A stretch of DNA of 64,000 bases, taken from contig CAVQVI010000007.1 in assembly GCA_963717075.1 (NCBI GenBank), positions 372,001 to 436,000 of the forward strand. The letters run 5' to 3'. A program made the position numbers and the translations under genes. Numbering within the stretch: the stretch's first letter is position 1; the number at the start of each line of letters is the position of its first letter. Below the pieces are notes generated by a model. That model was not told the DNA's origin, did not search any database, and saw only the letters and a program-made list of their open reading frames with translations. Positions 9,679 through 19,437 of the stretch are shown piece after piece. Source of the DNA: JBGOTP01 sp963717075 (GTDB lineage Bacteria > Acidobacteriota > Vicinamibacteria > Vicinamibacterales > CAVVIG01).

Positions 9679-10806
9679 ATGATTGAGCTCACAGCGAGGC
9701 GGAAGCTCCTCTTCACGCTCTTATCCGTCAGTTGCGCCGTCTTCGTGGCCCTCATTCTGGCAGAAATCTGCGTTCGGCTATTCTCTTCGTACGGCTATGT
9801 CACGCCTGCCACGCTGAGGTCCATGACCCCGGACTATGAGCCGGCGGTCTTCGCCCGCCATGTGATTCGCCCGGATGTGAAAACAGTTGTCGTCGATGGC
9901 GAAGAGAAATTCCGCATCAACGCCTACGGCTATCGCGGCCGGGATTTCGCCATCGAGAAAGCCAAGGGAACAATCCGAATCATGTTCTATGGCGGCTCAT
10001 CGGTGTTTGATGCGGAGTCCACGAAAGATAACGATTGGCCGCACCGGATAGAACGTATTCTCAAGGACAAGGGACACACGAACGTCGAGGTCATCAACGC
10101 CGGCATACCCGGGTACGCCTCGTTCGATGCAGTCGGGACGCTGTTTTCAGAAGGTCATATCTTCTCTCCTGACTACGTACTTCTATACGATGAGTGGAAC
10201 GACATCAAATATTTCAGGTCGACTAAGTCTTTGCTCAGGGAGTTTGTTCCTCCAGGCTCATTTGACGATCCACGGACGACCTACCGAAACTGGCTGGACC
10301 ATGGCCTGAGCAATATCTCACAACTCTATGTCCGTCTAAGGGAACGATATTACACGTGGAAGCTGCACGTGGGTGCGGAAGGGACCATTCCGGTTGGAGA
10401 GTATTCCTCTACAATCGCTGATGGCGCTCTGAGGCAGTATCGGTTGAATATCGAAACCTTCGTCGACGTTGCAAGAAATATCGGAGCGATCCCAATTTTG
10501 ATGTTGGAGGCACGGCTCGTCACGCCTGATAATACTAGCGCTGAAAAGAGTCGAATTAGTTACGACTATGTATTGCTGACGCACGAAGCTCTCTGTGACG
10601 CGTTTGAAAAAGAAGACAAGATAATTCGCGATGTCGCGCGAGAGAAAGGCGCGGTTGTGATGGACGTCACGCAGCAGTTGACGGGTAGAGACGATCTTTT
10701 TGCGAACCACATTCACTTGAATGAAAAAGGATCAGAGGAGCTCGCACGAGTTGTGGCCGATGGACTCGCCAAAATATTGCGAGGGACAAATGGCGGTCGC
10801 CAATGA
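9679..10806 (+). CDS. SGNH/GDSL-family hydrolase with N-terminal membrane anchor
   Basis: SGNH hydrolases are serine esterases; in polysaccharide loci they commonly add or remove O-acetyl groups. Block I is MFYGGSSVFDAE (catalytic Ser), block II is INAGIPGYAS, block III holds the Asn in DEWNDIKYF, and the C-terminal DLFANHIHLNEKG supplies the Asp and His. A hydrophobic segment (LLFTLLSVSCAVFVALILAEI) near the N-terminus suggests export with membrane anchoring. ATG 9679 is preceded by AAGGAGGTGG at 9658-9667; a TTG at 9601 would add 26 polar residues. The substrate is not visible from sequence. Confidence 0.8.
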   Translation: MIELTARRKLLFTLLSVSCAVFVALILAEICVRLFSSYGYVTPATLRSMTPDYEPAVFARHVIRPDVKTVVVDGEEKFRINAYGYRGRDFAIEKAKGTIRIMFYGGSSVFDAESTKDNDWPHRIERILKDKGHTNVEVINAGIPGYASFDAVGTLFSEGHIFSPDYVLLYDEWNDIKYFRSTKSLLREFVPPGSFDDPRTTYRNWLDHGLSNISQLYVRLRERYYTWKLHVGAEGTIPVGEYSSTIADGALRQYRLNIETFVDVARNIGAIPILMLEARLVTPDNTSAEKSRISYDYVLLTHEALCDAFEKEDKIIRDVAREKGAVVMDVTQQLTGRDDLFANHIHLNEKGSEELARVVADGLAKILRGTNGGRQ

Positions 10807-11162
10807 GGTGTTTCTGGTGGACCTGTGGCGGGAAGTGTGGTTCGCGTGGTAGCCGTTCAACTGCCGGGGCAATGGGTGCGCCAGCTTCTGGGTCGCGCGG
10901 GCGATCTCTGCCAAAACGTGACAAATGTCTGCTTCCTGGAAGTCTCGCCACTTGACGTCACCGCCAAGTGCAACGAACGTCGGCCACTCGCCCGTCATAG
11001 CTCTTGCATCCATTCGGGCGTCGGCGAATTCTATTCTGACTAAAGAGCGGATCACCGATGTAACTAACAGGGCGGAGCTGTACGTGCGTGACGTTCATAT
11101 GGGCCTGCGGCCCGTTTTGAAGACCTTCCCAATGTGCGTGTTTCCGATGTCTTGCTAAGTCC
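10807..11162. other. 356-base gap without an assigned gene
   Basis: No + strand ORF here has a recognisable motif. On the minus strand an open stretch from GTG 11055 runs into the 3' end of the hydrolase gene and reads in part EWPTFVALGGDVKWRDFQEA and ADICHVLAEIARATQKLAHP, which looks protein-like. No family is recognised, so I do not call it a gene. It could be a remnant of a displaced gene. Confidence 0.3.
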
Positions 11163-12584
11163 ATGAAATCGGTTGTGATGATCGCGTATTGGTTTCCGCC
11201 CGAGGGGAATGCCGCAGTCTACCGACCGTTGCGATTTCTCAGGAACCTTCCGGCATTTGGCTGGACTGGCAGGGTGATTTCGTCAGCTGGACCGCAGTTC
11301 GAAAGATATGACCGCGGACTATTGAGCCAGATCCCACAAGGCACGGAGATCATCCGAGTGGCCGGCGGGGACCTTTGGCAGTCGATTCAAAGAAAGAGAG
11401 GCCAGCGGCTTCGGAAAACGATGGACGCGCTTGCGTCAAATCCGATGGCTCATGAACCCGCCAGCTTGAGTTCGCCTTTGCGCTCGCGAGTTCGGGAACT
11501 TGTTCGTCAGGCCGAAAGCTGGTGGTATCACCCGGACATGCAACGGTCGTGGATCCGACCGGCTGTGGATGCAACGCTAGCCGTGTGTGCGCGCGTTCGC
11601 CCGAATGTCCTTTGGGCCACGGGGCCTCCCTGGTCAGCGTTCGTCGTGGCCCAGCGAGCCGCGAAGCGTACGGGGATTCCATATGTGCTCGACTTCCGCA
11701 CGTCGTGGACGGTCGTTCCGAGCCGCTTCGAGGCGATGAGGCCTGCGTGGGCGCAAAAACGCGATCGCCGCGTATTGCGTGAATTGCTTACAGACGCACA
11801 GGCCGTGACATTTTTCTACGCCGCTGAAGCCGAATGTTTTTGGCGGATGAATCAGGGGGCCTTGGACGTCTCGCGTACTCACATTATTCCCAATGGCTTT
11901 GATGGTGAGGTTGAGGACTTCGCACCGCCACAAACTGAGAAGTTCACCATTCTCTACACGGGCACTCTCTCGGATTACGGATACGACACATTCCTCGACG
12001 CTCTGGCAATGTTCAAGAAGGGCGGCGTCGCGCGCTCGCGACGCCTCGCGGTCAGGTTTGTGGGCGAGGAAGAACCGTTGCTGCTCAGCCGCGTGAAGGA
12101 ATTGGGCCTTTCAGATGTCGTTTCTGTACACCATCCAGTGCCGCATGCGGAGATCGGCAGGCTGCAGCGCGAGGTCGACGCTCTGCTCATGCTGGAGCGC
12201 AAGCCGTCGCACAAGGGTTATGAACTGTTGGCGGGGGCCAAGCTCTTCGGGTATCTGAAGGCGGGCCGACCGATTCTCGGCGTCGTCCCACAGGGCGAAG
12301 CCGCTAGGATTCTCCGCGACGTGGGTGTCTCCACCATTGCTGACGCAACTTCGGCAGAAGGCATCTGTGCCGTTCTGGAGACCCTGTTTGCCGCCTGGTG
12401 CGCTGGTCGTTTGTCGTCATTTGTCCCCGATCGATCGGCCTGCGAGCGCTATTCGGGTAAGGAGCAAACTGCGGCGCTGGCCCGTGCGCTCGAGGGCCTT
12501 CCGCCACTCGACCCCTTCGTGCCAGGTGCTGTCGATATCGTGCCGAGCCTGCGGAACGAGTTCGCCGCCAGTGGGTGGGCGTAG
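11163..12584 (+). CDS. GT4-family glycosyltransferase
   Basis: A GT-B fold retaining glycosyltransferase acting at the cytoplasmic face on the lipid-linked repeat unit. The N-terminus VVMIAYWFPPEGNAAVYRP is the usual first strand and loop. The hinge region gives HIIPNGFDGEVED, then the C-terminal domain begins with FTILYTGTLSDYGYDTFLDA. Near the end AKLFGYLKAGRPILGVVP is the donor-site region, a variant of the usual E-x7-E. Length is 473 residues. The next gene starts one base after its stop, so the two are co-transcribed. Donor and acceptor sugars cannot be told. Confidence 0.85.
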   Translation: MKSVVMIAYWFPPEGNAAVYRPLRFLRNLPAFGWTGRVISSAGPQFERYDRGLLSQIPQGTEIIRVAGGDLWQSIQRKRGQRLRKTMDALASNPMAHEPASLSSPLRSRVRELVRQAESWWYHPDMQRSWIRPAVDATLAVCARVRPNVLWATGPPWSAFVVAQRAAKRTGIPYVLDFRTSWTVVPSRFEAMRPAWAQKRDRRVLRELLTDAQAVTFFYAAEAECFWRMNQGALDVSRTHIIPNGFDGEVEDFAPPQTEKFTILYTGTLSDYGYDTFLDALAMFKKGGVARSRRLAVRFVGEEEPLLLSRVKELGLSDVVSVHHPVPHAEIGRLQREVDALLMLERKPSHKGYELLAGAKLFGYLKAGRPILGVVPQGEAARILRDVGVSTIADATSAEGICAVLETLFAAWCAGRLSSFVPDRSACERYSGKEQTAALARALEGLPPLDPFVPGAVDIVPSLRNEFAASGWA

Positions 12585-12585
12585 C

Positions 12586-13424
12586 GTGCAGTTCTGTATC
12601 CGTGACGACGACACCAGTTTCTTCACGACGCCGGAGCAGCTGGAGCAAGCGTACGGCGAACTGAACCAGTGTGGTCCGATTTCGCTTGCGGTGGTTCCGT
12701 TCCATCGTGCCGGAACTAGTAAAGGAGTTCCCGAGAAGTTTCGTGGCCGATGGTCCGTTCACCCGCTTCATGAGAACCGCCCGCTTGTTGAATACCTGCG
12801 AGCGGCATCGCCGCGGGGCGCTACGAAGTGATGCTTCATGGCTACTATCACGACGAGCCAGATGGTCATTGGGAATTCCAGAAGGGCGATGACCTGACGC
12901 GGCGGATCGCGCATGGGCGCAAGTACCTGGAGGATCTCCTAGGAACCAACATCCGGGTTTTCGTGCCGCCTCGCAATGGCATCGGGCGAGAGGGGCTGCT
13001 TGCGATTGTCCATGAAGGTCTCCATCTCGGCGGTGTTGCGGGAATTCGATCGGGGTGGCCGCGCTACTCGGCACGATCCTGGCGTCTGTGGCTGCGTCTT
13101 CGCCGCTGGAAAATGGGGGGAGGCGTTGGTGTCCCCTGGGTTCTGGATCTCGGGGACCATCGCGAAATAGCCGGAAACGCCGTCACGCCACTCTCCAAGT
13201 CCCGCGTCAACGAAGCTATCTTGGGAGCGGCTCTATCGGTTGAAGGTTCGTTCTGCGCGGCCACGCACTATTGGGAACTGGCGACTTCGAGCGTGCACCA
13301 GGGCGAGCCCACTGTAGGCGAGCAGCTCCAACGCTTAGTAGATCTTGCCAAATCGCATTCACAAGTCGTCTGGCGTTCGGTTGGAGATGTCGTTTCAACG
13401 GTTCCAGCGCAAGGTGTGTTGTGA
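12586..13424 (+). pseudogene. Polysaccharide deacetylase-like protein, one frameshift
   Basis: The start is GTG 12586, just after the previous stop. The first frame reads VQFCIRDDDTSFFTTPEQ, with the Asp-rich metal site seen in NodB-like and DUF2334-like deacetylases. It stops early, but the next frame carries VMLHGYYHDEPDGHWEF (the HxxxH pair) and RVFVPPRNGIGREGL. The two halves join at LRAA/AAGRYEV if one base lost near 12804-12810 is restored. Total length would be about 280 residues, close to the family. The role would be N- or O-deacetylation of the polysaccharide or a precursor. It overlaps the following fragment by 4 bases (GTGA). Confidence 0.6.
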
Positions 13425-13483
13425 GAGAGGCTGCCCTGCCACTCTTTGTGTGTCCTTCCTGTCACAGCGGTCTCTTGTTGTGA
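13421..13483 (+). pseudogene. Short zinc-ribbon leader fragment of a lost gene
   Basis: GTG 13421 overlaps the preceding stop codon in the tight GTGA arrangement used throughout this operon. It is followed by only 20 codons, ending LPLFVCPSCHSGLLL and a TGA. The CPSC-plus-LL pattern matches the first strand of the Trm112-like zinc ribbons that precede many methyltransferase domains. Nothing downstream continues it before the asparagine synthase start at 13532. It may be the stub of a deleted methyltransferase gene or a chance ORF. Confidence 0.25.
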
Positions 13484-13531
13484 CCGCTACTTTTGGTCGC
13501 GCACTCTCCGCAGTAGCAGACTGAGGATGGA

Positions 13532-15394
13532 ATGTGCGGCATAATCGCTTTTCTGCAGAATTCTGAGGTGACGTCGCTGCCCACCGCGCGGCGTGCTCTG
13601 GATTCGCTGCGGCACCGTGGACCCGACGCCTGCGGAGAATGGCACGAAGCCGACGTCTATCTGGGTCATCGCCGCCTCTCGATTATCGATCTGGACACCG
13701 GGCAGCAACCCATGCACAGCTCGGATGGCCGGTACGTCATCGTCTTCAACGGTGAGATTTACAACTACCGCGAGCTGCGGAGGGAGCTGGAGCCATCCGG
13801 CGCGTTCTTCCGCACGAGATCGGATACGGAGGTGATCCTCGAGGGTTACCGGCGGTGGGGTTCTGCCGTCGTTGAGAAGCTGAACGGCATGTTTGCGTTT
13901 GTGATTTGGGATCGGGTTCGACACGCCGCGTTTTGTGCGCGCGATCGGCTCGGCATCAAGCCGCTCTGCTGGGCGATGAAAGGCGATGCGCTCATCGTCT
14001 CGTCAACCCTTGAGCCATTTGCCGCGCTGGGCTCCTTTGATCAGATCGATCCCGTGGCTGTTCGGGACCTGATGACGTTCGACTATATTCCCGCCCCTCG
14101 GACGATCCGCAAAGGCGTCTGGAAACTGGAGCCTGGCAGCCGTTTTCAATGGCAGCCCGGGTCTGGCGAGCCGGTCATCGAACGGTATTGGAGCCCGCCG
14201 ATGGCGAGTGAGACATGTAGCGCTCCCGAACAGGACGAGCTCGAAGACCTTCTCCAGAAATCAGTATCGCGGCAGATGGTGAGCGACGTGCCGATTGGTG
14301 TGTTTCTTTCTGGCGGCATTGATTCGTCGCTCCTCGTCGCGTTGATGGCCAGACACAGTGCAACGCCCGTCAAAACCTACACGGTGGCGTTCTCCGAAGG
14401 CGATGTCGACGAGTCTCGAATTGCCGGGAGAGTGGCTCGGCAATTCGGAACCGAACACTCGGTGCTACGGGCGGAAGAAGTCGGGCCTGCGTTGCTTCAG
14501 CAGCTGATTGGGTCGCTGGACGAGCCGTTTTGCGACGCGGCGCTGGTTCCGCTTTATGCCCTTTCACAAATGACCCGTCAGCATGTGAAAGTGACACTCT
14601 CTGGCGATGGTGGTGATGAGATCTTTGGCGGCTACGAGAAGTATCTCATGCCTGGAGAAGCGACGCGGCGATTGCCGCCATCCTCGATGGTGCACCGCTC
14701 GCTCAGGGCGATACCATGGCGACCACGCGGGGTAGGTCGTTTGTATGGCCGCACCCTGACGGCCACCGAGGGGCTGAGATACTCGTATTCGCGCTACGGC
14801 GACTTCCCAGTGTTCCGAAAGGATTTGGGACAGCTGTTCTCTCGCGAGTTTCAAGAGGGCGCCCATGTCGAGCAATTCTTTGAACCGTGGGAGCGAATTG
14901 CCGGAAAGTATGGCGCTCAGCTCGACGCTGACCTGCTGATGCGAACCGATCTAGAAACGTATCTCAGCGAGAACTGCCTGGTCAAAACGGATCGCGCGAG
15001 CATGCTGGCATCTCTCGAAGTGCGCGTCCCTTTTCTCGACGAATTGCTCCTCGACCGCATCCTACCTCTGCACGCGGACCAGAAGATTCTGAACGGCCAA
15101 CTGAAGGCGTTGCTGCTTCCGCTCGCGAAGCGTCTCTTGCCGATGGAAGTGTGGAATCGGCCGAAGCATGGTTTCAACGTGCCAGTCGACGTCAGGCTCG
15201 CCGGTGCCTGGCGCCCCGTGGTGGAGGATGCGCTGGCTTGGGGCGAGCGCAACCTGCAGATTTTCAACTACCGATACCTACGCAGGCTGCAACGTATCAA
15301 CGTCCGAGAACAAGGAGTCGGCCTCGAGCTCTGGAATCCGGTGGTGTTGCTGACCTGGGCGATGCGCCAAGGTGCACAGCGGGGTAGCGCATGA
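13532..15394 (+). CDS. Asparagine synthase (glutamine-hydrolysing), AsnB-like
   Basis: The N-terminal class II glutamine amidotransferase domain begins with the nucleophile Cys2 (MCGIIAFLQN) and has LRHRGPDACGEW and FNGEIYNYRELR. The synthetase domain has the PP-loop SGGIDSSLL at ~258 and LSGDGGDEIFGGYEKY. Length 620 is normal. In capsule and O-antigen clusters such enzymes usually amidate a sugar acid or an amino-acid substituent instead of making free asparagine. ACTGAGGA lies just upstream of the ATG. The next gene starts 4 bases inside its end. Confidence 0.93.
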   Translation: MCGIIAFLQNSEVTSLPTARRALDSLRHRGPDACGEWHEADVYLGHRRLSIIDLDTGQQPMHSSDGRYVIVFNGEIYNYRELRRELEPSGAFFRTRSDTEVILEGYRRWGSAVVEKLNGMFAFVIWDRVRHAAFCARDRLGIKPLCWAMKGDALIVSSTLEPFAALGSFDQIDPVAVRDLMTFDYIPAPRTIRKGVWKLEPGSRFQWQPGSGEPVIERYWSPPMASETCSAPEQDELEDLLQKSVSRQMVSDVPIGVFLSGGIDSSLLVALMARHSATPVKTYTVAFSEGDVDESRIAGRVARQFGTEHSVLRAEEVGPALLQQLIGSLDEPFCDAALVPLYALSQMTRQHVKVTLSGDGGDEIFGGYEKYLMPGEATRRLPPSSMVHRSLRAIPWRPRGVGRLYGRTLTATEGLRYSYSRYGDFPVFRKDLGQLFSREFQEGAHVEQFFEPWERIAGKYGAQLDADLLMRTDLETYLSENCLVKTDRASMLASLEVRVPFLDELLLDRILPLHADQKILNGQLKALLLPLAKRLLPMEVWNRPKHGFNVPVDVRLAGAWRPVVEDALAWGERNLQIFNYRYLRRLQRINVREQGVGLELWNPVVLLTWAMRQGAQRGSA

Positions 15395-16528
15395 AAATCG
15401 TGTTCTTGAACGACATGATGTACAACTACGCGTTCCAGAGTGAACGAGGCAGTTGGGCGACAGGGGGTGCAGAACGTCAGCAATGGCTGCTTGCCAAGGC
15501 GCTGGCTTCCGCCGGTTGGACTGTGACAGTTGGAGTACGCCGTTCCCCGCTAAAAGCAGGAGACTTGGCATATGTCGACGGCGTCGGATTCAGAGGGATC
15601 GGACGCGAACAGATTTTCCACGCGTGGTACCGCTTTTTCAAGTCGGAACAACCCGATTGGTGGTTCTGGCAGTGCGCCAGTCATCTCTACGGTTTTGGCG
15701 TGGCCCTCGCACATCTGGCGAACGTCAAAGCAATATTCGGTGTTGGGGTTGACCGCGACGTCCGGTTCCGCGAAGCGCTCGACCACCGTGCGCGATGGTG
15801 GCCCGCCTACGCATTCGGTCTATCTCGGGCCGACCGAATCGTGTTACAGCACGGGGGTCAGCGGTCCGATCTGCCGGAACGCTGGAGTCGCAAGGCCTTC
15901 GTGGTTCCCAACATCGCATTCAGCGGCACACATGTTCAGCCGCACTCACAACGCGCACGGACGGTCACCTGGATCGCCGCCCTGCGGCGGCCCAAACGTC
16001 CGGATCGCCTTATCGAAATTGCGCGTCTGCTGCCCGACGTCAGGTTCATCGTCTGCGGCGGTCCGTCGACCTATATGACGCCCTGTTGGATACAGCGACC
16101 GTGCGATCGAAACCTTTCGGACGCTGCCGAACATTGACTATCGCGGCCAGGTCTCTCCGGAAGAGGCGTTGCGGATCGGCAGCGTCTCATCGATCCTGCT
16201 GTCCACCTCGGATGAAGAGGGATTTCCGCAGACGTTTCTTGAAGCGTGGTTGCAGGGCACGCCGATCGTGACTCTTGGAATCGATCCCGATCGAGTGATT
16301 CAGGAATTGTCACTGGGTGCCGTTTGCCCAGATGTGCAAAGCGCTGCCGCCGAGATCAGCAGATTGATGTCCAGTGTGGAGTTGCGAGAGCACATCTCTC
16401 AAAAAGCCCGGCAGTACGTTTCCCAGGCGCATAGCCCAACGGCGGCGGTTCTAGCAATGGAGCGGGCGCTATTTGGCTCCAGTTCCGAAGCGGCCCTTGG
16501 AGCGCCACCAACGCGGATCGCCGTTTGA
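15391..16528 (+). pseudogene. GT4-family glycosyltransferase, one frameshift
   Basis: ATG 15391 overlaps the asparagine synthase stop. The N-terminal frame reads IVFLNDMMYNYAFQSERG, then GGAERQQWLLAKALASAGW. After RFIVCGGPSTYMT the frame is lost; the next frame continues GYSDRAIETFRTLPNIDYRG and then STSDEEGFPQTFLEAWLQGT, the donor-binding E-x7-E region. One extra C in the CCC at 16081-16083 explains the break. The repaired protein is about 378 residues, normal for GT4. The following glycosyltransferase starts at its stop codon (TGATG). Confidence 0.75.
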
Positions 16529-17725
16529 TGTCAATGAGGGTGCTCGTCCTTCATTCTGAGTTGGGCACGCTGCGAGGTGGGGGCGAGAACTTTACACGAA
16601 ACTTGTTCGCGTCGTTTGTCACGCTCGGACATCAAGTCAAAGCGGCGTTCGCCGCCAATCCGCTGGGCAGGTACCCGTTTTGCCTCCCCGCTGGCGTCGA
16701 GGCCATCCCCATTCGTGGGTGGTGGTCCGAGAACCTAGGTCAGGCGACGCTTTCAGCGGTCGGTCGTCGACTCTCCGCCAGACGATCGCTTCGATCCAAC
16801 TGGGATTACGCTCAGAACGCCCTCGCCTGGCGGACGTTCCAGTGGACCAACCGCCGGTTCCAGCGGCGAATTGTTCGCGAGATCGAGAAGACAGTGCGCG
16901 ATATCGACGTGGTCTACGTGCATTGCAATCCATTCCTGGCGAAGGAGATGGCGCGGATCCGGCCCACGGTTTTGCGCCTGCCTGGCCCCTTGACCTCAGA
17001 GTCATTGCCGGTTTTGCGGAACATTCATGCCGTGTGCGCAAATGGAGACGCACTCAAGCGAATCCGGACTTTTCTGGGAGAATGGGCTCTGGAGCTTCCC
17101 GTGGGGCTCGATGAGCGGTTGTTCACGCCTGGGCCGGCATCCATGCGCGCAGCCCTTGGATGGACCTTCGAACACAAGGTTATCGGGTACGTTGGCCGGT
17201 TGTCGCGGATCAAGGGCGTCGATCTGCTCGCCGAAAGTTTCCGTGCACTCTCGCAGCAGGTAGCGCATGCAAGGCTTCTCATCATTGGCAACGGCGAAGA
17301 GGAGAAGAACGTCAGGGCTGCGCTGAAATTTGAAATTGCGCGGGGCAGGGTGCACCTGGCCGGGGACGTCGCTCATGAAAAGCTACCAGAATGGTACCGC
17401 GCGATGGACGTGCTGAGTGATGCCGAGCCGCTACGAGAATTATTCCAACGCGCTTCTCGAGGGGCTTGCGTGTGGTGTGCCTTTCGTCGCTTCAAACGTC
17501 GGCGGCAACCGGGAACTGCATGAGACGGGAGCCGGCTGGCTATTCGAAGCGGGTTCGGCTTCGTCTCTAGCCGTATCGCTTGCGAGCGCGATCGCCGATG
17601 CTGGTGAACGCGAGGCGCGCGGCGACCGAGGTCGTCTTCACGTAGGCGGGCGCTACAGCTGGGGGGCGACGGCGAGACGACTTGAGGAGATCATCTCTGC
17701 CCGCTGCAGCATAGCGTTGGGCTGA
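16528..17725 (+). pseudogene. GT4-family glycosyltransferase, one frameshift
   Basis: ATG 16528 overlaps the upstream stop; ATG 16534 is also possible. The N-terminal domain starts RVLVLHSELGTLRGGGENFT. The C-terminal domain starts KVIGYVGRLSRIKGVDLLAE with LLIIGNGEEE. At about 17413 the frame changes: MDVLSDAEPL in the first frame should read MDVL-VMPSRYENYSNALLEG, which sits in the next frame to 17725 (GLACGVPFVASNVGGN). One extra base in CTGAGTGATG explains this. The repaired length is near 400 residues. The donor site is intact after repair. Confidence 0.75.
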
Positions 17726-17905
17726 ATCCGGCAGTTCGCGTGGCACCGCTTACACCGCGCTGCGCTGGGTGGTCTCTCGTTGGCTTATGCATGCATGTCG
17801 CAATGGGGGGTCGCCAGCGATGCCTAGAAAAGTCCTTGTTTGGAGAAGGCCAATCGTCGCGCGCTATCGGAAGTCCGAAGCGCTGGCTGAGTGTTCAGCC
17901 CCGAT

Positions 17906-19012
17906 ATGCTTGAGCCGCTGAATCAGCGAATCCTCTACCTTACCGGCCAGCTCGGTGCCGGCGGATCGGAGCAGCAGTTGTTCTATCTCGTACAGGCGGC
18001 CCATCGGGAAGGGTATCGGCCCGCTGTGGTGGTCTGGCACTACTCCGACGAAGAAGTGCACGTGAAACCAATCCGCGCACTGCGCGTGCCGCTAATCGGC
18101 ATCGACGGCACCTTGTCAGGGTTTGCAAAATTGCGACGACTTAGGGCCATTGTCAGACGGCTGAGACCAGAAGTCATTCATTCGTACTCATTTCATACGA
18201 ACTCGGCGGCATGGCTTGCGAGCAGAGGCACGACGGGAATCCCCGTGGGAAGCATTCGAAATGACTTCATTGAAGATAGGGCGAACGCAGGTCTTTGGTT
18301 GAGTCTTCCGAGCTCACGGTTTCCCCCTTACCACATATGCAACAGCCATGTGGCGGCGGCAAACGTCATGTCGACCCGTGGTCCGTTCGTCCCTAAGCGG
18401 TTATCGGTCGTCCGCAACGGGCTCGATTTACAGCGATACTCGACCTGCCCGCTACCGCAGAATGGACAGGTCCGCATCGTTGCCGTGGGCTCTCTTTCTC
18501 CGCGCAAGAGATGGGACCGGTTGCTGTCGGCCGCGTCGGCGCTCACCAAGGAGGGATTCGACTTTCTTCTTCGAATCGCCGGCGATGGTCCATTGCGCCC
18601 GTCGCTGCAGCTTCAAGCGAGTGCCTTGGGACTCACGGACCGCGTCCAGTTCCTGGGGTACGTCAAAGACATTCCCGGGATCATGGCAGACGCGACGCTC
18701 GTCGTTCACACGTCGGATCACGAGGGATGTCCCAACGCAATCATGGAGGGGATGGCGTGTGGCCGCGCGGTCGTGGCGACCGATGCTGGGGACGTGTCTT
18801 CGCTCATCGACGACGGAAAAACCGGTTTTGTGACGCCGCGAGGCGATCACGTGCTGATCGCGGACCGTATGGCGAAGCTCATGACCGATCGCGATTTGTG
18901 CCGGCGCATGGGACTAGCTGGTCGCGCGAAAGCTGAGAAAGAGTTTGGGCTGGACCGTCTCTTTTCGCAAACGCTGGCCGCGTATCAGGCGGCTGGATGG
19001 AAACCGGCCTGA
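17906..19012 (+). CDS. GT4-family glycosyltransferase
   Basis: The protein begins LNQRILYLTGQLGAGGSEQQ, with the glycine-rich first loop of GT-B enzymes. The linker SVVRNGLDLQRY leads to the C-terminal Rossmann domain (RIVAVGSLSPRKRWDRLLSA, then LRIAGDGPLR). The donor-binding segment is SDHEGCPNAIMEGMACGRAV, with the E-x7-E pair. ATG 17906 is preferred; GTG 17891 would add five residues. About 180 bases separate it from the previous gene with no clear hairpin. The next gene (a truncated asparagine synthase) overlaps or abuts its end. Confidence 0.88.
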   Translation: MLEPLNQRILYLTGQLGAGGSEQQLFYLVQAAHREGYRPAVVVWHYSDEEVHVKPIRALRVPLIGIDGTLSGFAKLRRLRAIVRRLRPEVIHSYSFHTNSAAWLASRGTTGIPVGSIRNDFIEDRANAGLWLSLPSSRFPPYHICNSHVAAANVMSTRGPFVPKRLSVVRNGLDLQRYSTCPLPQNGQVRIVAVGSLSPRKRWDRLLSAASALTKEGFDFLLRIAGDGPLRPSLQLQASALGLTDRVQFLGYVKDIPGIMADATLVVHTSDHEGCPNAIMEGMACGRAVVATDAGDVSSLIDDGKTGFVTPRGDHVLIADRMAKLMTDRDLCRRMGLAGRAKAEKEFGLDRLFSQTLAAYQAAGWKPA

Positions 19013-19014
19013 TT

Positions 19015-19437
19015 ATGTGTGGAGTTGCTGGATGGCTGGGTCGCTCGGCGGATGCCGGTCACTCTGCCGAGCGCATGAGACTCGCCCTTAACCACCGCGG
19101 CCCCGATGCGCACGGGATTCGATGCTGCCGCGAGGCAACGCTCGTCCACACCCGCTTGAGCATCATCGATTTGTCGCCGGCGGGCGCCCAACCGATGCCG
19201 AACGAGGACGCGACGGTCTGGACCGTCTTCAACGGAGAGATATACAACCACCGCGACCTCCGACATCAGTTGGAAGGTCGAGGCCACATCTTCAACGGAC
19301 ACTCCGACACAGAGATGCAGCCTCACCTGTACGAAGAAGGTCAACGTTATTTCGAGCAGGTGAAAGTCGCGAAATGGCTGTCACCGACAGGAAGGGTCGA
19401 TCTGCATTGCGTACTGTCGCAGTCCCGACACGTTTAG
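19015..19437 (+). pseudogene. Truncated second asparagine synthase (amidotransferase domain only)
   Basis: The ORF starts MCGVAGWLGRSADAG with the Cys2 nucleophile and keeps LNHRGPDAHG, HTRLSIIDLSPAGAQPMP and FNGEIYNHRDLRHQLEG. After SDTEMQPHLYEE the family sequence ends, about 105 residues in. What follows (KVAKWLSPTGRVDL) is unrelated and stops at 141 residues. A complete enzyme needs another ~480 residues including the PP-loop, so this copy cannot make the amide. It is distinct in sequence from the intact copy at 13.5 kb, so it is a separate gene that lost its 3' part when it was joined to the O-antigen ligase gene. Confidence 0.85.

Noticed and set aside
12304..13074. 256-codon minus-strand ORF
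   Set aside because: Lies opposite the GT4 and deacetylase-like genes and has no motif.
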